This document shows positions 19,363 to 25,075 of a stretch of DNA of 25,075 nucleotides, piece by piece. The position numbers and the translations under genes are program-made. Source of the DNA: Setaria digitata (Eukaryota; Nematoda; Chromadorea; Rhabditida; Setariidae); assembly GCA_003640385.1 (NCBI GenBank), contig RCAB01000708.1, positions 1 to 25,075 of the forward strand, in the 5' to 3' direction. The notes under the pieces are model-generated. The model ran no database searches and was not told the origin of the DNA. It was given only the letters and a program-made list of their open reading frames with translations. The stretch's first letter is position 1. The number at the start of each line of letters is the position of its first letter.

Positions 19363-19644
19363 TTAGAAATATTTTATCACTAAATGATTTTTTGCTTTTT
19401 TGTGCTTTTTTGTCAGCTGATAAAGTGAAAACCTCCGAGATGATAAATGATTGACAAGGAGATTAGCGAAAACGAATGTAAAAATTGTTGAAATTTTTGC
19501 AAAGAAAAGAAATGATACTCTATTATTTGCCGATCGATTGATTAACTTTCCAAATTGGAAATAAGTTGAGTGAATTGAGCGAAAGAATGGTATGATATTA
19601 CTGTTATCAGGCTTAAAATTTCTATTTATCATATATGATCGCAT
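19363..19644 (-). CDS. hypothetical protein, 93 codons
   Basis: A true ATG at 19644 on the minus strand opens 93 codons to TAA at 19363. The composition is balanced and nearly free of homopolymers over residues 1-80: a polar start (MRSYMINRNFKPDNSNIIPF), a hydrophobic stretch at about residues 43-66, then a basic end (LTKKHKKAKNHLVIKYF). GC is a little above the flanks. About one stop-free run of this length is expected by chance, fewer with an ATG at the start. No splice sites are required. No homologue or domain is recognised; a single-pass membrane protein would fit the hydropathy. Confidence 0.28.
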   Translation of the reverse strand: MRSYMINRNFKPDNSNIIPFFRSIHSTYFQFGKLINRSANNRVSFLFFAKISTIFTFVFANLLVNHLSSRRFSLYQLTKKHKKAKNHLVIKYF

Positions 19645-19838
19645 TGCATAAGTAATTGAAATTTTTTCATTTTAAATTTTTAAAAGAAATTTCCTCACCA
19701 GTAAAATGGAGAAGAAGACAAAAAAGAACAGTGAAATCAGTTATTTATTTATTTATTTTTTATTATTTTTGCCAAATTCAATGTAACAAATTCAAAATCT
19801 TAAAACAAAAAAAAACTTGAATTTTTGATAATTTTTCG
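19645..19838. other. AT-rich noncoding stretch
   Basis: No gene is seen. It contains TTTATTTATTTATTT at about 19742-19757. Confidence 0.55.
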
Positions 19839-20019
19839 TTAAAAAAAAAAAATCTTTGAAACCTAATATTATCAGAAGCAAAACTTCTGACAGGTCCTCA
19901 TTAAAAAAAAAAACTTTGTATCCTAATATGATCAAAAATTGAACTAACAAGTCTTTATTAAAAAAAGAAAAAACTTGGAGGCTAATATCATCGAAAATTG
20001 AACTTTTGACAAATCTTCA
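19839..20019. repeat. diverged tandem array, three units of about 60 bases
   Basis: Units at 19839-19900, 19901-19957 and 19958-20019 share the order TTAAAAAAA, CTT.G, CTAATAT.ATC, AAATTGAACTT (variable), TGACA.GTCTTCA. A partial fourth unit may precede them (about 19800-19838). It looks like an old minisatellite. TGATAA-like and ATATNATCA cores recur in each unit. Confidence 0.7.
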
Positions 20020-20177
20020 TTGAAATTAAATCAGTGAATCGATGAACTTTGCCTTCAAATGTAATTTGTTACTTTTTCTTTTTCAAATGCGAATTCTTTA
20101 TTTTCTACACTAAATTAACTTTACGTAAGTTTTAGTCCATCGAAATGTATTCAATTTTGTCTCAATGATTATTTTTT

Positions 20178-20182
<5 letters not shown>

Positions 20183-20213
<31 letters not shown>
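20183..20213. repeat. poly-A run of 31
   Basis: The longest homopolymer of the window, followed by a purine-rich GAAAAAGAAAAGG stretch. It could be the tail of a retroposed element, but no body or target-site duplication is seen. Confidence 0.95.
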
Positions 20214-20215
<2 letters not shown>

Positions 20216-20974
20216 AAAAGAAAAGGAAAAATTAAAAAGAGGAAGTTATTCGACAATGTTATTCGGAAAAAAAAAAGCATCTAAAGTATTACTGATAAAA
20301 GAAAGCGAAATTTTTCAAATGGATATGAAGAAAGTTTTGATGGATTATTTCTTAAAAAAGTTAATTTACATATGAATGTGTTCCCATAGCAACAATCAAC
20401 TTTTATGTAAATTTGAAATGACGGAGAAATTCAAAAAGTGAGAAAAAGGATGAAAAATAAAAAAATTTTTGCAGAAAATTTAACAAATAACTTTGGCTGA
20501 ATAGGAATTTCTTAAAAAAAAGAATTAATATTATAGAATAATTGCTAAAATTTCATAGTTTAATCTTTTTTTTTTCTATTTAATTTATTGTAATTATGGT
20601 CAGTATTTTCTTAAATTAATTTTTACACCTCAACAATTACCACATTTGAGTAATTAATATTCTATGGTATTGGTGCTTACAGCAGGCAAAAATCAATCTA
20701 TTAGCACTTAATTAAATAAATTATTGCTAAGATTTTATTCTCATCTAACATATTATACTACCATTGCCTTTTTAATAATACTCCATTATCAAAAATTTAA
20801 AAATAATTTTTTTAGTCCATTATTATTATTAATTTTTCCATTTAAATGTGTTAATTAAATTTAATTTCCTTTTTTTTTTAAGAAGCTTAATTTTATTTAC
20901 CGAAAATGATTTACTCATTTGTATATTTATCAAATTGATATATCCATCATATTTGAATTGTTCGAGTGGATGGT
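20214..20974. other. AT-rich noncoding stretch
   Basis: No gene is seen. Confidence 0.6.
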
Positions 20975-21041
20975 GGACTAATGAAGTATGATATAGAAAG
21001 CAGAAGGATAGTTAGTGGTCATCAGTAATCTCGAGAGTTGA

Positions 21042-21086
21042 TGGTCAATTGTCTTCAAGTTTGGTTCAAGTGGCTAAAATTGACCA
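21042..21086. other. 9-bp perfect inverted repeat around TTCAAGT repeats
   Basis: TGGTCAATT (21042-21050) is the reverse complement of AATTGACCA (21078-21086). The loop holds TTCAAGT twice. An overlapping alternative pair is AGTGGTCA (21014-21021) with TGACCACT (21081-21088). It lies within a GC-richer island. Confidence 0.4.
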
Positions 21087-21211
21087 CTGGACAAAACTAG
21101 ACTGAGAATCCTCTTTATCCCTTGCAGGGAACAAAAATCGTTGTTGTCCCATTCTTGAGCTCGAACTCGAGCTATCCACTTCATTTTCAGTTTTCTCATT
21201 TCTTTCTCTTC
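21063..21211 (-). CDS. candidate exon, strand unresolved
   Basis: On the minus strand an open frame of about 49 codons ends at TGA near 21063. It is serine-rich and charged (NEKTENEVDSSSSSSRMGQQ, then FPARDKEDSQSSFVQWS). On the plus strand a good acceptor (TTTATCCCTTGCAG, ending 21127) would instead start an exon that is open in three frames. The GC-richer composition suggests an exon or conserved element, but the strand and frame cannot be decided here. No family is recognised. Confidence 0.2.
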
Positions 21212-22204
21212 TCCCTTACTTTATCATTTTTTAATTTTTCAATTTCCTTACTCGTTTCTTCTATTTCTTCTCCCAAAATCATTATTGTCCTTTTCTTTCG
21301 AAGCAGCAACTTTTCTTTTTCATTAATAATTTCAAAATATTTTGATTAAATAGTCTTTTTTCTCCTTTTCTTTTTTTTTTTCGAAATATATCTCAACAGC
21401 ATATAATTTCATCATTTATCAGAATCATTTGCCATCTAGCACTTAAGACTGCAATATGGTACTAATGACAAACTCAGCTCGTATTATCCTCATAAACCAT
21501 TGAATATGCAAAGCTATTTTTAAAGAAATTCAATAATTTAGTCCAACAAATTAAAGTTAGTTAGTTCAACAATTCCTCCAACTGAATATATAAACCTTTA
21601 GAAGGAAGCGCTAAAGAAATTTCATTCTTTCATCAATTAACTTTACCAAAATTTATATTTGAAATTGGAGTGTTTTCTTTCGTTATTGTTATTTCATAAT
21701 TTTTAATTCAATCAATGATAAGGTGATAAAAGAAAAGAAGAGAATGTGCTCACCAGTCTTTTTTTTTTTAATTTTAATTCTTTTCATTTTGTATTCAACA
21801 AATAATTAATTAGTAACAATTGGATGTTCAGTGTTCCCGGGGTTTGCTGGTGTATTTAAATGAAGTAGAAATTTCTTCAGTTTTTTACACATTATTTTTT
21901 GATCATACTCAAACAATAACACACCAATAGACCAGTAGTTACTACCAGTGCGATACACATAGTAAAATTCAAAAATCTTTTCATTTTCGATCTTCTATGG
22001 GATTTAATTCATTTTCCAAAATTCTCTTATAACCAATTTTAAATTTCAACTGATTAATTAATACAGCAAGCTAATCACTGCACTAATTTATCACTTGCTA
22101 AATTATTATCATTTTTTCTTTCAACAATTTCTCAATTGCATGCAAATTTTAAATGCTTTAAATTCTTCAAACTAACATGTTGAATTTTTGGATTTATTAG
22201 GTAA
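21212..22204. other. AT-rich noncoding stretch with one GC-richer spot
   Basis: No credible gene is seen. 21830-21960 is locally GC-richer (CCCGGGG; a GTAGTTACTAC dyad at about 21935-21945) but has no supported frame. Confidence 0.5.
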
Positions 22205-22314
22205 TTAATTCGAACTACATCTACCGTATCCATTTATCTGCTTACCCTTTTCGTTCCATCCATGAATCTCAGAAAAACGACCTTGATTCTCGATGATGTT
22301 GTCAAAATTGTCTC
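22205..22314 (-). CDS. candidate exon with donor, unknown
   Basis: On the minus strand a frame after the acceptor-like GATGGACAG (ending 22315) reads DNFDNIIENQGRFSEIHGWN and continues to TAA at 22205. A good donor GG/GTAAGC lies inside (exon end 22246), which would make a 69-base internal exon. Unspliced, the frame ends 7 bases before an AATAAA (22198-22193). The island is GC-richer than its flanks and the composition is coding-like. No family is recognised. Confidence 0.28.
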
Positions 22315-22505
22315 CTGTCCATCAAATTCGTCAAATAATTCAGTCTAATTACAATTTTACTAACTGCTGCTACTGCTGCTGCTGAGTAATTTTCACGTTT
22401 CTCGAGATAGATATTTATCAAGTTTATCGCTAATGTTAAAGCGTGAACAGAGTATTTCACGTTCTGATGTAATGAATTCAGCTGCCAGCCTGCTTTTTAT
22501 TTTTC
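22300..22505 (-). other. 71-codon minus frame without ATG, containing a CTG-type repeat
   Basis: A stop-free minus run crosses a (CTG)n-like tract (plus 22366-22383, read as alanine codons GCA) and ends at TGA near 22300. About six runs this long are expected by chance and there is no start codon at its beginning, so I list it only as an open stretch next to the candidate exon. Confidence 0.25.
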
Positions 22506-22546
22506 TGACTTTTTGAAATTTTTCAATGCTAAATTGTTGCTTTCAG

Positions 22547-22652
22547 GAAGTTTTCAATAAGTTTATCATCACAATTCGAGCTTAATTTAGCAAATATATT
22601 GATTCAAATCATTCTAGATACTTCAGGCTCATTTAATTTTAGACCATTCTAG
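22547..22652 (+). other. acceptor-like site followed by a 35-codon open run
   Basis: GCTTTCAG (ending 22546) is followed, after one base, by 34 codons to TAG at 22650-22652 (begins KFSISLSSQFELNLANILIQ). It has a consensus acceptor but a short, AT-rich frame. It is probably chance. Confidence 0.12.
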
Positions 22653-24009
22653 AAGTTTCGAATTCTTTTTATCATAACTTTTCAAGTAACTATTTCATGA
22701 ATCAAAGCTGCTTAGTGCTAATGCTCAGAACTTGATCAGTTTCTTTTTCCGCATTGTTTGTAAATTAATTATTTTAACAAATTTTGTATTAACCTAATTG
22801 ATTAGAAAAAAAAAAAAAAGATTTGATACTGTGCTATCTTGAATGCTTAAAATGAAATATAAACATAATTAACAGAATGCTTAATTAGTTCTTTTGTGGA
22901 TAATACGGAATTAAAAGTTAAGCGTTTCATGAACAATCCAGTTAGTTTTAATTTATTTTAAATGAATAAAACAATAAGCTTGATTGTTTAAATTTTCAAT
23001 AAATTTAATCGCAATTATAAGATAAACTTCAATTTATAATAATATGGTTGAGAAGTTTGAATTTTAATTAAAAATTTACGAAACAAATTAAAATTTTCCC
23101 CAAATAAAATTATTTGATACGATTAATTATGTTTGTTTTCATTTTTCTTGTAAACGCACTACACAAATGAACAGTTAAAAATAGTTTTTGAAATGATCAA
23201 AATATTTTCTGAGAAGAAAAAACAACAATCAATTTCTGATTTGATTGATAATTTTTTCTCTCTTGTTGAAACATTAAACATTCATATCAGCAAAAGACTG
23301 ATATCCAGTGATAATTATCCCGTTTGCTAAACTCTTAACAATATCAGCTATTTTTATCTTTCCGAACAAGAACATTTGATGTCTAGGAATCAAGGTTTAA
23401 ATTAAAATTTCAAAAATTGAAAATGATTTTCAATAAAATAAAACAAACATTCTAACCTGTAAAATGCAGAAAAAAAAAAGAGTTAATTTTCATTTTCTCT
23501 CGAAATTATTATTTTCTAATCGAAAAAAAAAAAAAAGGAATTTTTCTCAAAACAAAAATTATTCCTCATTTCAACTTTCTCGCCTTTTGATGCTTCGCTA
23601 TACATTCTGCTAGAGTTTGTTGGGAACCGATCGTTGAATGGATGAAAGTATTCTTAAGTACTTACGAGTTTTAATCTTCAGAATGTGTCTTGGATAGATT
23701 GAATTGATTAAATTGAGCGTTACGAAATGAGTCTAAACTGAAGCTAAACGAGGCAAGAAATGAATGAATGAATGGATAAAATAGCAAAAGTGTTGTGAAA
23801 CATTGACGGAAGTAGGCAAGAAAGATGGAAACAAATAGTTGCAAAAAGATATTTGAAAAGAACGAACACAAATTCAAATTTAAATTTTGAAATTTAAATT
23901 TGCGCAACTGTTTAAATGATTTTTTTTTTTTTTTTGTTATCTAAGTAAATTTAATTTAGGCTAAATTTGTTTTAATGTGAGACATTTTCTTTCTTTTTTT
24001 TTTTTTGTT
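22653..24009. other. AT-rich noncoding stretch with a GC-richer spot at 23.6-23.8 kb
   Basis: No supported gene. 23580-23850 is GC-richer and holds a strong minus-strand donor (CTC/GTAAGTACTTAA, GT about 23664-23663). The frames reaching it are open for only about 20-25 codons, and the longest minus frame (23671-23907) starts with TTG. An ATGA tetranucleotide repeat lies at about 23760-23774. Confidence 0.5.
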
Positions 24010-24463
24010 ATACTGATTGTCTCATTGTTCATCATCCTTCGTATTTTTGTCAAAAATTCCATAATTGAATACTTTTAGGAATTGTACTGATGTAGTGCTA
24101 CATCATATTCATAATATGTGCAATTTCATAATTTAATTTCATCTAATTATTAAGCTATTCTTTTGTCTGAGTCAATTTTAATTTAAACTAGATTTGTTGT
24201 AATAAGAGACACATGTATTATACTCATTCAGGAATTCGAACGACACAGTGCTACGTTAGATTCATTAAATGTAATACGTGATAGGGAAATTATGCAATTC
24301 GAACAGTAGCCATTTGCAGTTTTATCCATTAAGCTTCACATATTTTTCATACTAATTGTCTCAGTGTCATCATCCTTCGTACTTTTGTCAAAAATTCTAT
24401 AATTGGACATTTTCAGGAAATTCTAATAACGTCGTATTACTTCATGCTAGTATTTAAGTGTAA
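24010..24463. repeat. diverged repeat copies of about 110 bases
   Basis: 24010-24120 and about 24349-24463 align, sharing TCATCATCCTTCGTA, TTTTGTCAAAAATTC and TTAGGAA or TCAGGAA, at roughly 85% over the first 70 bases. A third, truncated version lies between them (about 24160-24285: AATTTAA..TAGATTTGTTGTAA, GTGCTAC). The first copy contains the perfect dyad TGATGTAGTGCTACATCA (24088-24105). The units do not resemble a known element to me. Confidence 0.6.
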
Positions 24464-25075
24464 TAGCCTAATGCTGAATATTCCAGTGTAAATTGAATCG
24501 TAAAATACACGATAGCCGATACGCTATTCGATGCTAATTAATTCATCAGTAATAAATTTAGTAAAGAAATAATAAATTTTATGAATGAAAGTTGAAAATT
24601 TGAAAAATGCAAGAATATTATTTACATGATTCTGTTAACAGAGAGTAATATTGTTAACTACAATGTAGTGGTAAATATGGATATGATAAATAAATGATAC
24701 AAGAACTTATTTGTTACAGCACAGTAGAGAATTAGTATAACAATCAGAACAACACGTATTTGACGTGAAATAATTTACGAGTTTAAAGTTTAGCAAATTA
24801 GTGTTTTTCAGTACTGCTTGCGAATAGGTCAGTTTTTTAAAGGTTAACAGTTTAAACTGATTAGTCAAAAATGAGCTTATTGGTTAGTAATTAGAAAATA
24901 AATTATTTTCAATGGCTATATTTGACGTATTGTGTTGAGAACTTTTAGAGATTAATGCATAGAAAGGTAAGAAATTTAATTAAATGCAATTAATATTTAT
25001 CTGTATCATAATTGGAATGAAATGAAAAATTTTTTTAATGCATACATTTTTTTTCCTTCACTACTTTTTTTTTTT
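24464..25075. other. AT-rich noncoding stretch to window end
   Basis: No gene is seen. The window ends in a T run, the same kind of sequence at which the internal joins occur, so it may be a contig end. Confidence 0.6.

Noticed and set aside
20183..20213. Poly-A tail of a retroposon
   Set aside because: No element body, open frame or target-site duplication could be seen before it.
21122..21349. 75-codon plus frame
   Set aside because: It starts with TTG inside an acceptor-like TTGCAG and is low-complexity serine/phenylalanine. The start of the island is treated under the 21.1-kb candidate.
23671..23907. 78-codon minus frame
   Set aside because: TTG start with no internal ATG, and a hydrophobic AT-rich composition.
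1..25075. Search by eye for tRNA (GGTTCGAAT-type arm), 5S rRNA and spliced-leader RNA genes
   Set aside because: No segment showed the needed conserved boxes on either strand.

Overview
This is a window of very AT-rich eukaryotic DNA (about three quarters A+T by eye), most likely nuclear DNA of a nematode, perhaps a filarial or other spirurid worm. The reasons are the low GC, the constant long A and T runs, microsatellites ((AC)n, (AAT)n, (GA)n), splice-like TTTCAG and GTAAGT-type motifs around small GC-richer islands, and the absence of any bacterial gene layout. The assignment is inferred from composition and splice style only. No protein or RNA family could be recognised, so no gene symbol is given.

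Nearly all of the window looks intergenic or intronic. At this composition stop codons are about 9% of codons, so I estimate roughly 40 stop-free runs of 50 or more codons by chance on the two strands. Most open frames are therefore not evidence of genes. Only two ATG-started frames stand out: a 129-codon one on the minus strand at 12288-12677, partly low-complexity, and a 93-codon one on the minus strand at 19363-19644. About ten smaller GC-richer islands look like possible exons: 973-1068, 4821-4978, 11070-11246, 14069-14218, 14690-14746, 15121-15277, 16227-16440, 17090-17188, 18994-19050, 21063-21211 and 22205-22314. Several have good splice-like borders on the minus strand between 14 and 22.5 kb, which would fit short, widely spaced exons of one or more minus-strand genes. 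No complete gene model could be joined.

Layout: 0-1.2 kb is AT-rich with a possible plus-strand terminal exon. 1.2-3.9 kb is noncoding with an (AC)n microsatellite. 3.9-4.3 kb holds repeated GTTCACGTGAA elements and a GC island. 4.8-5.1 kb has a possible first exon running into (AAT)n. 6.1-9.0 kb is strongly enriched in TGATAA/TTATCA (GATA-factor-type) sites and ends in a striking 34-bp foldback. 7.3-7.6, 9.7-10.05, 10.6-10.97 and 13.3-13.5 kb are assembly joins (single N) flanked by near-identical copies, mostly at poly-T or hairpin sequence. 14-22.5 kb holds the scattered candidate exons plus diverged tandem repeats (15.6-15.9 and 19.84-20.02 kb) and a purine tract. 24.0-24.5 kb holds another diverged repeat pair. 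The last bases are a poly-T run.

The best leads are non-coding: the 8.8-kb foldback, the GATA-site cluster, the CACGTG-containing repeats and the diverged minisatellites. I saw no convincing new gene system.
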